Shown piece after piece: positions 1 to 10,748 of a DNA stretch of 64,000 bases. The stretch lies in NCBI GenBank assembly GCA_000708835.1, contig DF237435.1, positions 1-64,000 on the forward strand, in the 5' to 3' direction. Position 1 is the first letter of the stretch, and every line of letters begins with the position of its first letter. This stretch comes from Klebsormidium nitens (Eukaryota > Streptophyta > Klebsormidiophyceae > Klebsormidiales > Klebsormidiaceae). A program made the translations under genes and the position numbers. Under the pieces are notes generated by a model. It was given only the letters and a program-made list of their open reading frames with translations, did no database searches and was not told where the DNA came from.

Positions 1-111
1 CCCTAAAACCCTAAAACCCTAATCACGAAAACACGCGATTTTTGCAGATTGTGAAAGCCCACAGAAGTCACGCTGAAAATACTGAATCTCTACAATACCC
101 TAAAACCCTAA
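1..111. repeat. Telomere-like CCCTAAA(A) units at the left edge
   Basis: Three head-to-tail CCCTAAA(A) units occupy positions 1-22, and a second short run of two lies at 98-111, separated by unique sequence. The spacing is mostly eight bases (CCCTAAAA) rather than the seven of the canonical plant repeat. The block could be the inner margin of a telomere, a degenerate interstitial remnant, or chance telo-box-like motifs. It is too short to decide. Confidence 0.5.
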
Positions 112-995
112 CATGCGGTGGCTGGCGTAAAAACGCAAGTCAATGATTGCGATGTCGCGACCGTACAGGCACGATCTGTGTTTCGAAAGTTTTGACACAC
201 TAGGTAGCTGAACTCCTTCAGTGGTCAAAGCAGCATTCAGAACCGCGCGATCAGTTTTTCGACGGCCTACATTTTGTCCTACTTTGTCCTCGATTGATTC
301 CGTCACCTCAGCTGATGACCACCCAACCTAGGACCTAGGCCACGGTTGTGAATCTGATAGGTCTCCGGACTCGGACTCGTATAGGCTGTCGGTGTTATAG
401 TCGCGGCAGAGTCTAGGGTCCGGGACCGTACTTGCAAGTCGTCCTCTGGAGTCTGGAGCGCCTTCGATGTTCTTGCACTTGCCACACAGTTGGTCGTGGA
501 CCTGAAAAGTCAAATCAAAAGATGGTCCTAGCTTGAACTCGAAGTTGAACAGCGAGGGCCTGCTGAGCTTAAAGCTTCTGTAATCTCTGATTAGGTACCG
601 GTGTTGACTGAAGATCAGGGGTATGGCGGCTGTCAAGAAAGCAACGCGAGTAAATAAGACTTGGGAAAATTCACCCAGGTAGAACCTCTGTAGTTCTCTA
701 GTTAATGTACTTTGCATTTTATCAACATCACCCCAAGACGAAAGAATTCTCAAATTTGAGTTTCCTAATATTCTACTGCAGCACCAAGGAACACCACTGC
801 AGGCCATGATCTAAACATCGTAACCCCAACATTAGGGGCAGCGTAGAGCCGTCTATCAAATGTGGCAGAGGGTATGAGAGCAAAAGTTGTTTGCGCTGAC
901 TTGCCCCCATTTGGGTTGCTGCTGTGGTGAAGTGCACATTGATCGTGCGGTCAACAGTTGGCACACAATTAGAAGCCAGCGGCAGACGGACTGGC
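112..995. other. Upstream region without a recognisable gene
   Basis: About 880 bases precede the first gene. Several open frames of 60-160 codons exist on both strands, but none has a recognisable domain, a convincing start or flanking splice sites. The last 100-200 bases presumably hold the promoter and 5' leader of the DOMON-cytochrome b561 gene. No TATA box or other site is clear enough to name. Confidence 0.4.
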
Positions 996-3900
996 ATGGG
1001 TGGAGTGGTGCCTTGCGGTGTTGTGACGGCCCTGCTGCTGCTGGCGCTTGCTGCGGGGGGCGTGCAAGGGCAAGCTAGCACGGGGGGCATCCAATTCCAG
1101 AATTGTGAAAAACTCACGGCTTACAAGAATCTGTAAGGCCCTCGCTTAAGTTTCTCAATCCCATGCAATGCTTGCACCCTTCCCTTGAGATGCGCTTTTC
1201 ATCGAGGTCTCTGCATTGAGGTGGGAGATGGACTCCCATATCTGGAATCTGTCCACAACATTCTCAGAAACTTTCCAAAGCAGCCAGGTATAATGCTTTT
1301 TTGTCCTAAATCCCTTCTGCTCATGGTCCTGCTCTCATGCATACACCGAGCATTTTGCTTGCAGCTATTGGAATCTGGACAAGACTGCGGGAGTGGTAAC
1401 TTATGCCTTGGAGGATCGGGTCCCGGACGGCAGTTGGTCTGCATTTGGGTACAACACGCAGAACAGGGCGTCCATGGTCCCCAGTGACGTTGTCATCACC
1501 ACAGCCACCTCCGCTGGCGACTATGACATATCGGAGAGGGTAAGGCCCCGTGCCAGGACTGCTACGTGTAGGGTCAGACATACCTGTACTTTCTTCAGTA
1601 AGTATGGCTAGATTGCCTGCTGACCCTTGTTACAATGTGGGTGGCTCAGCTTTGACCCCATTTCTGCCCTCAGGCCCAGTGCGCGAGCAGCGGCGCCAGC
1701 TCCATTGGCGTGTGTGCGGACAGTGTCCTGGGGGGGACCAACGACGTGACGCTCATCTCTGCGGTGCGCCAGAATGGCATCAGCAAGGTCACCTTCTCCA
1801 AGCCCCTCAAAACCAAGGACAGCAAAGATTACGACCTGTCGTCCTCCACTGGAAAAGTAAGACCCGCCCAAGCCCCATTCTCATTGCACATCGCATCTTT
1901 GCAAAACTATTGCACAGAAGCGGGGGGCAAATGTTGGGGTCGGTGGTGTGATGAGCCACTGTCCTTGATGTGCGGGCTCCTTCTATCTTGCATCGGCCTT
2001 TTGCTTGTCGATCACTTCGCCTCCGATGCGGTTGGCCTCCCCCCACCTTCGCTTCACTTGACCAGCTTCACATGTTAAAGGCGCAACTCTGCATGGCACC
2101 AGGTCCTAGATCCGTCCCCTGTTTGATCCTCTCCCCCCCCCCTCCTTCTCCGCAGCCCGTCCAGGCCATCTATGGCAGCGGCCCACTGGACAGCAGCGGT
2201 GCCCCCAACTACCACGACACGTCGGTTACGGGCTATGCCAACGATTTCTACCCCATCACGCTGGACCGCACTCCTGTGCTCAACTGCGTGCCCCTCCTAC
2301 CGGACTCGGCCCTCAGTACCAACACATCCACTGCCCCTGCTCCAGGCAAGCCCTACCCTCGAGATTGTACTTGGACGGAACAGACGCGGTCTCTTCGCCA
2401 GCTCTTAACTCTGGAAGTCCTCAGCCTTTGAATCTAGCAGTCAGCTGATTGCTTTCAGGATGCCACACTTTACAATCTGTGAAGTCCCCGCTTCGAAGCT
2501 TTACACAAAGTCTCACTATGCATCACTGTGAGAAGGCCTGAGCTGCAACCCTTGCTAGCCGGACCCTGCGCCCAACTGCAAATTTTGCCGGCAGCACGTG
2601 TCGGGACACGGACCGGTGTGCTCTTTCGGGCAGTGACTGTGCCCCTTCTCACATCATCTTTGTGGATGTGGGCGTCCACCTGTGGCGTCCCACACGGTGT
2701 AGACCCGCCAATCCACAAGATCCTGACTGAGCAAAAAGGAGCAGTGCGGGCCCTCTGGTTCGAGGCCCATCAACAGATTTGGGCAGTTGCATCATATTGG
2801 CCTCACCAAGATCCCTATTTTTGCAGCGGCGTTGATTGTCCCCCCCCTACCTGCGGGCACCCCCGCGTGCAGCATCACGTTTGGGGGACAGCCCCGCTCG
2901 TTCCAGGTGTGCCGCGAGGAGGCAGTAGGGCTGACGTACCGCTGGAACAACCTGGGGGGGAACAAGCTGGAGGTGGCGGCGTCGTGCGACTTCGACGGCT
3001 GGTGCGGCCTGGGCTTCGGCAAGAAGATGGTCGGCTCCAGCGCCGTCATCGCGTTCCCCACAGGTGGGCACGCTGTCGTACCTGAGGGCTCCTGAAAGGT
3101 CGCCGTCGGAGCCCAGGCTGTAGCGAGCGGGACACAATACATGCGGATTGTGCAGCTTGTCCACTGTCCGCGGCAACGCGGTTGGCGTCTGGCCATCAGC
3201 ACGGGCATTCCAAGTCGCGCATGGCAATGCTTGACCAAGAAACAGAATTTTTGAAGTTTCGTCGTGAGTCACCACGGCCACTTTCGACAAAAGCGCTAAG
3301 GGCTTGCGCAGCCGCCGCACTCACGCAAGGTGCAATTTCTCCTGGCCCTTCTTCTACTGACATTGTCCCAGGCTCACGCGCCGTCTGCCTCCCCGTTCGC
3401 AGAGAAGGGCGTGTACGTGAGCAACTACCTGCTGGCGGGCCAGAGCGAGGACGAGGTGAAGCCTGGCACGGGCGTGCTGCGCGTGGGGCCCCTGGCCGCG
3501 GAGTACGTGGGTGGCACGCTGACCATGCTCTTCAACGTGACGCTGCCCGCCAGCCAGTACCCGGTGTCGGCGATCGTGGTGGGGAAGGGGCCGGCGGAGC
3601 GCGACTCGGGCAGCGGGCGCATCCAGGAGCACGACAGCTACTTCCAGGGGAGCATCGCGTGGGAGCAGGGAACAGTCAACCTGGAGCTGCACCGACGCGT
3701 CACCCAGGTCAGCTAGCCTGCCACGTGGAAGCTCATGGGACCATTCGGGCCCGCAGGAAGGCAGTGATTGCAGTGATCATGGCTGTGAATTGACGTTGAG
3801 CGGTCTGCCCCCTGTCCTGCTCCTTATGACTCGCTTGGACTGAAGGCCGTTCGCTTCGTCCACTTCAGGCATGGGGAAACAACCCTCTCGGGCAAGAAGC

Positions 3901-5182
3901 CTTGAGTTCCTTCGTAGGACTCAGATTTAACCTTTATACGTCTGGCACCTGCCATCGTTAACGGACGGCCTTACCCTTCAAACATCAGCCCCGTCTCAAA
4001 ACCACTTCCTTTCTCACATAAATTCATCGTCCGACTGACTTGCAGCTCATCGTTAGTACCAGATTTCGCCGCTTCGTCTTCAAATTATCCCGGGTGCAAT
4101 TGCACACCTTCGTTTGGCCCCCTTCCTTTGCGCAGGCGCACGGCATTTTGATGGTGGTGGTGTGGGTGTTTTTCTTCCCCGCGGGCGTGCTGGCCGCGCG
4201 GTACCTGCACCACCTGGACCCGCTCTGGTGGCACCTGCACCGCGCCTTCCAGGGCACCGGCTTCCTGCTCTTCGCCATTGCGCTGGGGCTCAGCCTCAAG
4301 TGCAAGGCGGTGGACGGCCGCTACTCCACCGCACACAAGGTGCTCGGGGTCTTCCTGCTCGTCGCCGTCTGCCTGCAGGTGACAGCCCGCCCCTCACAGC
4401 CGGGGCTTTCTCCGGGCAAGACCGCCTTTGGTGGATCAGCGCCCAGAAGTATTCCTGCAAGCAATTTTGCCCTGGGTAGCCGCTTGCATCAGCTTGAGCA
4501 AATTGTGTGGCGCGCGGGTCTTGCTCGACGAGTACTGATTATACCGACGGAGGGCTTGCTTAAATCTGCTTGTACGGCAGAAACCTTAGTTCTCATCCCG
4601 GCACTACAAGCCAGTCTTTCCGCCAACAACAAGGTTGGTTTGAGTCCGAGCGACCCTTGCTCATCCTGGAATCCTGGTGAAGACTACACTTCTGCGCTCG
4701 TCTAGTTTGCCTTCATTTGCGACAGAAACGAGGCTGTTACCGTATACACTTGCTTTGCTCATATTCCACCCTTTGCGACGTTGCTCCAGGTGGCTGCGGT
4801 GGTGCTGCGCCCCAAGAAGACGGCCAAGATCCGCTTCGCGTGGAACCAGTACCACCACTGGCTGGGCCGCACCGCGCTGCTTCTGTCCATCCCCAACATC
4901 TACCTCGGCATCAAGCTCTTCGCGGGCGGCTCCGCCTTTGCCGCCGTCTACAGCGTTCTGTGGATCCTAGTGCTCCTCGCGTTCGTTTGTTTGGAAGTCT
5001 GGTGGCGGCTGCGCGGCCCGTGGAGCCGGGGCCACAAGGACCCGGACGCGCTGCCCCAGGTGGGGCCGTCCGTGTCGTCCGCGCAGCTCAACGGGGTCGA
5101 GCTCAACGGGCAAGCGCCTAAAGGGCAGGAAGAGTACCAGCCGTACTCATTCTCGGCAGGGAACGAGGGCCGGCGCTTCTAG
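996..5182 (+). CDS. Secreted/membrane DOMON-DOMON-cytochrome b561 protein
   Basis: Eight exons (996-1132, 1365-1539, 1674-1856, 2156-2345, 2827-3063, 3403-3707, 4136-4378, 4790-5182) join in frame to give 620 residues. A hydrophobic signal peptide (about residues 1-26) selects the start at 996 over an in-frame start at 924. A first DOMON fold covers roughly 30-225 and a second, AIR12-like one roughly 245-405. Then comes a cytochrome b561 core of about five membrane helices (410-560). Candidate haem ligands are His411, His444, His476 and His512/513. Such proteins are thought to pass electrons across the plasma membrane or endomembranes, with ascorbate-type donors inside and an outward DOMON haem or sugar-binding domain. 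The fourth intron appears to use a GC donor at 2346. The tail (about 570-620) is hydrophilic. Family assignment is firm; the electron donor and acceptor are unknown. Confidence 0.88.
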
Positions 5183-6481
5183 AGTTTTGCAAGTGAATGA
5201 GTTCGTCACTAGAAACCCTTGTTGACGCATGGGGTTGCTTCTTGTGCTCCGACTGGCATGCTGCTAGGCCGCTGCGTGTCAAGTTCGCCTTTGTGATGGC
5301 AATTATCGACTCGGTTTCAGGGTCACGTAGATGCCTGTCGCAGAAGGTTGGTTGGCTGGCATCTTTGTCAAGGCTTAATTGTACAGATTGATCAGGTATA
5401 CTTTATAAAAGCCGGATGGTTCAGATCCGATCTTGTCAACTCGCGTGTAGCTAAAAGAGCGCAAAATTGAGGTGATGAACCTCGATACGGAAAATGAGAT
5501 TCAATTTAATTCGATGTTTAGTACACAAACCAATAGAACTTCAATAGTTAATCACAGTAAAACAATGCAAGCATGGCACCACATGGGTTACCAGACCTAA
5601 GTTGCAACCGAGAGGACGTTAATGTATACCGTGTCTCATGTGCAATTTGATCAATTGCTGGCACTGCAGCTGCCATAAATCATTATAGTATGCCGTCAAT
5701 TAGCAACGGTATGCGCTGCATTAATCGATTTGAACTTAGAAGCGGCCCCATATATGCATGGCGGCGGCCTATATATATGTACGTTTCGACCTGGCACGGG
5801 CCATGCATGATACACATGATCATATATAATATAATATTTTCATCAGCTTGCGACGCAGGCATGATAGCTTTTGCAACATGCAATATGATGCATGTCATGC
5901 CTGCTCTAACGGCGCGCCGGCGGGCGCATGGCCCACAAGCCATATACATGGGCCTATATATATAGCTCATGTGCATCATGCAGTGGTAGTACGTCGGATA
6001 CATCATATCATGTGCGGCTAGATTACTATGAATTATATCGATATCGCGCTTTACGCGTCCATTGGAGTCTGTAAGGTCACTGGAAAACCTAGCTGGACTC
6101 GGGAATTCATGGTTTTGGTAGCGCGCGCTGTGGCGCGGCTGTGAATTGCATGTGCCTGCCCTTTCTGGACCGATGATACAAGGCCGTAGTATCTGGTCGA
6201 CGGTTCAGTGAAGTTTGATTGATCTACGAAGCGCCGGGCCGCCTCAAAACGTGGCATCCGAGCCCGCGTCTATAGGGCATGAGCCTACAGTTCATGCAGC
6301 GTGCCTGCAAGAGTGACGCACTCGAATGCGTGCGCCGGCTCGGCCACAATTTGCGCAATGCTTTGTGACTTGTACAATTGATCGAGGATTCGCTATTTTG
6401 ACACAGAGATCTTTTGACACTCAGATCGGATCACTCGGTCCAAACACATCCGTTGCGCTGCAGTATTATGAAGTTTTGTGG
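5183..6481. other. Convergent 3' spacer, AT-rich and palindrome-rich
   Basis: This 1.3-kb spacer lies between the 3' ends of two convergent genes. No gene is visible. The part from about 5,680 to 6,060 is dense in short self-complementary words: ATGCAT, TATATATA, ATATAT, TGATCA, GGCGCGCC and GGCCC/GGGCC. Open frames inside it are low-complexity by-products of these words. Polyadenylation signals of the two flanking genes must lie here but cannot be pinned down. Confidence 0.5.
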
Positions 6482-9400
6482 TCATGTCCCCTTGGCCGGT
6501 AGCTTTTCCGTCAACTCGGGGACAATTTTGAACAGGTCGCCCACGAGACCAAAGTCGGCGATCTGGAAGATGGGCGCGTCCCCGTCCTTGTTGATGGCCA
6601 CGATGACCTTGGAGTCCTTCATGCCCGCCAGGTGCTGGATCGCGCCGGAGATGCCCACAGCGATGTACATGTCCGGGGCCACCACCTTGCCCGTCTGGCC
6701 AACCTGAGACAGAACGCGCGCGGCCGACGTGAGGCCCTACGTCCTTCCCAGTCTAGAGTCTAGAGGCTGCTCAAGCTTGACGGGTCACCACACACGGAAC
6801 AGGCCATACGTACTTGACAAGTCCGGAAGAGGATCTAGCATGAGGCACTACAGGAGCTAATGGAAGCCGAGTGCCGACGACTTTGGCACCTCTCCTCGAG
6901 GGTGGGCACTAGAGGTATTGGAGATTCAGCATCAGAAGGCGATTGGAATGCCTCACGAACAACTTGCGCCACTGGTGCAGGGGCCTAAAAGGGGGCTCAA
7001 CTCTTCCACTTCGAGGACTGTGCGGCAGCGCCAATAAAGGAGAGTTAAGCTGCATCTGAGCGCAGAACGCTTCACCGGCGGCTCACCTGCATGTCGTTGG
7101 GCACATACCCCGCGTCCACTGCGGCTCGAGATGCGCCGACTGGAGGGGGCGGGGACGATTGGGGACGTCAGCAGACGCAGAGTGCCGAGAAGTCGGGCGC
7201 TCCACGGGGTCTTGGATACGATACAATCCAGAACATGCAATGGCAGGCTCGAAGAAAGCAGCATGAGTACGAACTGCTTTGAAGCTTACAGGAGAAGTCA
7301 ATGAACAAGTTTTCATACTTTGAACCAAAGCCGTGCCCTTAAGAATGAAAGCAAGTCCTTCCGTTGAAAGTTTTCGCCACTACGGGCGATATCACCAGGG
7401 CCACTTGTCTGCCCTCAACAGATCCACGTGTCCCCACCTGCGCCCCCCAGCTTGTCCGCCAGCTCCTCCAGCAGCTTGAAGTTCTCCGCGGACTTGAGCG
7501 CACGCCCCCCCGAGACGACCACTTTGGCACTCCCCAGCTCGGGCCGCTCGCTCGTGCTCAGCTCCTCGCCCACCCACTCCACCCGCCCCACGCTCTCGTC
7601 ACAACCGGGCACTCCCTCGGGCAGCTCCAAAGGAGAGACGGGTGCCCGGCTGCCATCTCCCGACTGCTTGGCGGGCTCGAAGGCGGTGGGGCGGATGGTT
7701 AGAAGGAAGGGTCCAGAGCCAGGGAAGCGAACCGTGGCCAGAGCGTTGCCAGCGTAAATGGGCCTGTGACGGGAGAGAACTCCTACAAGTATTCAATGAA
7801 TTGAATCGGATAGAGCCTGGACGAGGACCAGTCTTAGTTGGCTATTAGAAGGTCCTGATCGGTGACCAGTCTGCCACATGGTCACGAAGTCCCTGCAATC
7901 GTACCGTTACATCCAACCACACCCGAGCTTGGACGGAGCAGATCGCGCTCGTTGGAAGACAGCCAGGGCTGGAATTACCGGCGTCACACTCTCAAACGTC
8001 CGAGATCCGCGCGTCCAGAACTTTATTCCCATGTTCAAGCTCGGACAGAAGGCAGCTAGAGAGCAGCTTGCACCATTTCCCGCAAGGAATCGAGCCGACT
8101 GGACCTTCGTGTCCTACATCATGCCCGCTGGAGCAACAACAGAGTTTGTGAGCTCAAGTGTCGAGAAGTGCTTCAAGAAACTCTACCATCAATCGACGGG
8201 CCTTCATTTCCCTGTCGTTTGATTCTTTCGCATTAGACACCCTGAGATTGGGATACTGCTTCACGAGGACATCAAAAAATCTCGGAACAAGGGCGTCGAT
8301 CGCCAGCCTTCTTAGTGGTTTCTAACCAAAACTCTCGCTGTAAGGCCTTCAGCCCTCACCTGACGAACGTCTTGGTGTCTACAATCTGTACAACGTCGCT
8401 GACCGGTGCCACGTCCAGCAGGGCGGCTGCCCGGGGGAGCAGGTTCTTGCCGAAGGTGCTGTGGGGGGCCACGACGTAGTCGAACTGCCGCTGGCCGTGC
8501 AGCCACACCAGGACCTCCGCCAGCGGCTCCGCCACCGCGTGCGCCAACGCAGCGTGGTCGGCAGTCAACACCTGCAGGCGCCGCAGCAATGGGGCTATAT
8601 TAGCAACAGCTGGCACTGTCGACCACCAGCTCTCAAATCAGATGAGAGGGGGCACGGTGAAGAAGCTCTTGAAAGCCCCTATGGTGTAGCGACCAAAACT
8701 GGCAATACCAAGGGCCGCAAGCCAGAACTGAATCCATCCCCTCATTTTCCCTGTAAGTGCTGTTTGCTTCTTGGACAGTTTCACAGGTGCTTGTCCAGCC
8801 TACCTGTGGAACATCAGGACGAAAGGGGCACTCAAAAAGTTGTGATCCGGCTGGCTTCACCAAACCACTATCAAAAGAATTGCTTCTGAAGCCTTCAGGC
8901 AGGCCGCAGGAGGGCACGCATGCTGCTGACCAAATGGATTCTGAGAGTACTTCACTCTAGTTCCCCAGCTCGGGGTGTGTCTGACCACTTTGTTTGTCGA
9001 ACCACCTCTCAAGCATACGTAGAGCAGGATGAAGCAGAACCAAGACCTCATTCGGGCTTCGAACCTGCCCTGTGTTGACGGAAAGCAAACAGCAAGAAGA
9101 GACCCCAGGCTCAATGAGCGCTAGCAGTCTTTGTTTCAAGAAGAAAGGCAACTTCAGGCAAGGACTTCCTCTCTGAAGAACCTTCCCTTTGTCACCTTGT
9201 TGATGCACTCACTTCCTTGACCCCTGCTGCCTGGCTGGCTGCCTCTGCCACGGGCGCCACCCCCTGCCCCGCCACCAGCAGCGACACCGGCTGCCCCAGC
9301 TGCCCCGCCGCAGTGACGGCCGCCAGGGTGCCGCTCTTGGGGGCCCGCCCATCGTGCTCCACCACCACCAGAGTGCCCGCCTGGCCAAGCGGGAGAACCA

Positions 9401-10164
9401 TAGAAAGGAGCAAGTCAGAGGGGGCAAACGAGCAATGTAAAAGTGCCAGTTATTAGCATGTCATAAGTCCAATCCATGCCAGCAGGCATTCTGCAACAAA
9501 GGCACTTGACGGCTTATCTCATTTGTTCCTCATTGGACTCTGGAGTATTCTGTGCTTCGACCACTATAGACTCCAACGCGTCAGGACTGGTCTATAGCCG
9601 TGAACTTTTCAAGAAAAACAACCTCCTCAAGTCATCCGGCTCATTCTCACCGCCATCAAATCAAAGTCAAAATCATTCGAGCAAAGGACTTGACTGCATC
9701 AAAGCTGCTGCGACTGTGCATGCCGGTTTCAACAGATTTTGCAGCTGCGTTTTTGGCGTGTTGCACGCCCAGCAAAAGAAGGGCTGGGACTACAAACAAA
9801 GATAGCTGATTGCTGTAGGGTGAAACATACACGAGTTGGAATGAAAGGCTGGACATCAATCTGTCCTTGAAAGTATCTTCCACCGTTAAACGTCAGAAAG
9901 CCAAGAATTGAGCAATCCAGCTGTTTCGTATGGAAAGCCCCAGCACTTTCGAGCTGATGCAAGGGAGTTCTTCAAAGATACGTCGCCGCATGTACTGGCA
10001 GGTCTTCAGCTGCTGGTGCTCACCCATCTGCACAGGCTGGTAGCACACCCGTGCACCGCGCCCAGCTGGGAGCTGGCCCACCCGCTAGCGCTGCCTTGCA
10101 CAGAGGGACGCAGCTGCAGCCCTGCTCGGGCAAGCCCCGCCTGCAGCTGCAAGAGAGCGGCCAT
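6482..10164 (-). CDS. ETFA: Electron transfer flavoprotein subunit alpha, mitochondrial
   Basis: Six exons (10164-10024, 9380-9213, 8571-8360, 7763-7438, 7139-7087, 6703-6482) join in frame to give 373 residues. The first exon (47 residues, rich in Ala, Leu, Ser and Arg, few acids) looks like a mitochondrial presequence. The second begins the mature N-terminal domain ([19 protein letters not shown]). The C-terminal FAD-binding domain carries [47 protein letters not shown] and [20 protein letters not shown], all hallmarks of the family. ETF accepts electrons from matrix acyl-CoA and amino-acid dehydrogenases and passes them to ETF:ubiquinone oxidoreductase. The beta subunit is not in this window. 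The exon of 53 nt is unusually short, but its phases fit both neighbours. Assignment is very secure. Confidence 0.95.
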
Positions 10165-10748
10165 GCCGGCAAGTCGTAACCTGAGAGAAACACTGTGCAA
10201 CACTCCAAATCTTCGAAGCTGGAACGACTTGGTGCGCACAACCATCCAACAGTCCATGCGAGAGTGAGAAGCGAGTGCGAGAATTAGGGTTCCGCCAAGC
10301 TTGGCTAGTGGCTGACTTTATTTGGACATATTGGGTACTATGAACTGGCAAATCTGATGAGAAAATTGCGTAAATCTGCTCCTGAAAGCCGTCCGATGCA
10401 TTCCAAAGCTGCGATGAAGCGTCCATCATTTGCTCTGATGGTACATAAGCAGCGGGTCAGACGAGCAGCTATGGATAATAGTGCTGACCCCGCTCAAGAT
10501 ATGACATCATGATCAACCTCCAAGCACACCAACTTCAACTTCAAGAACCACACCAAGAACCACACCACAATCTTGTCCCTTCCGGATAGCACTGTTAGCA
10601 GCCCCAACGCCCCCCTGGGGCGGCTACTCTTTGCTTGAATATCTGGGTGGATAGGTGGTGCAGGTTGGAGCCAGGGTTCTTGTTGTCCACTCTCCTATCC
10701 AGGTGGTTGCCAGCCCGCGCTTGCTTTGTTGTTCCTCAGTCAGTCAGC
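10165..10748. promoter_or_regulatory. Divergent promoter region of ETFA and PRP6
   Basis: This 584-bp spacer separates two genes read outward, so it should hold both promoters and 5' leaders. A telo-box-like AACCCTAA lies on the minus strand at 10284-10291, 120 bases before the ETFA start codon. A perfect 12-base direct repeat (AAGAACCACACC) lies at 10543-10554 and 10555-10566, in the probable PRP6 leader. Transcription starts are not identifiable by eye. Confidence 0.45.

Noticed and set aside
5683-6006. About 100-codon frames on both strands in the spacer
   Set aside because: They consist of Met/Tyr/Ile/His-rich readings of repeated palindromic words and have no coding character.
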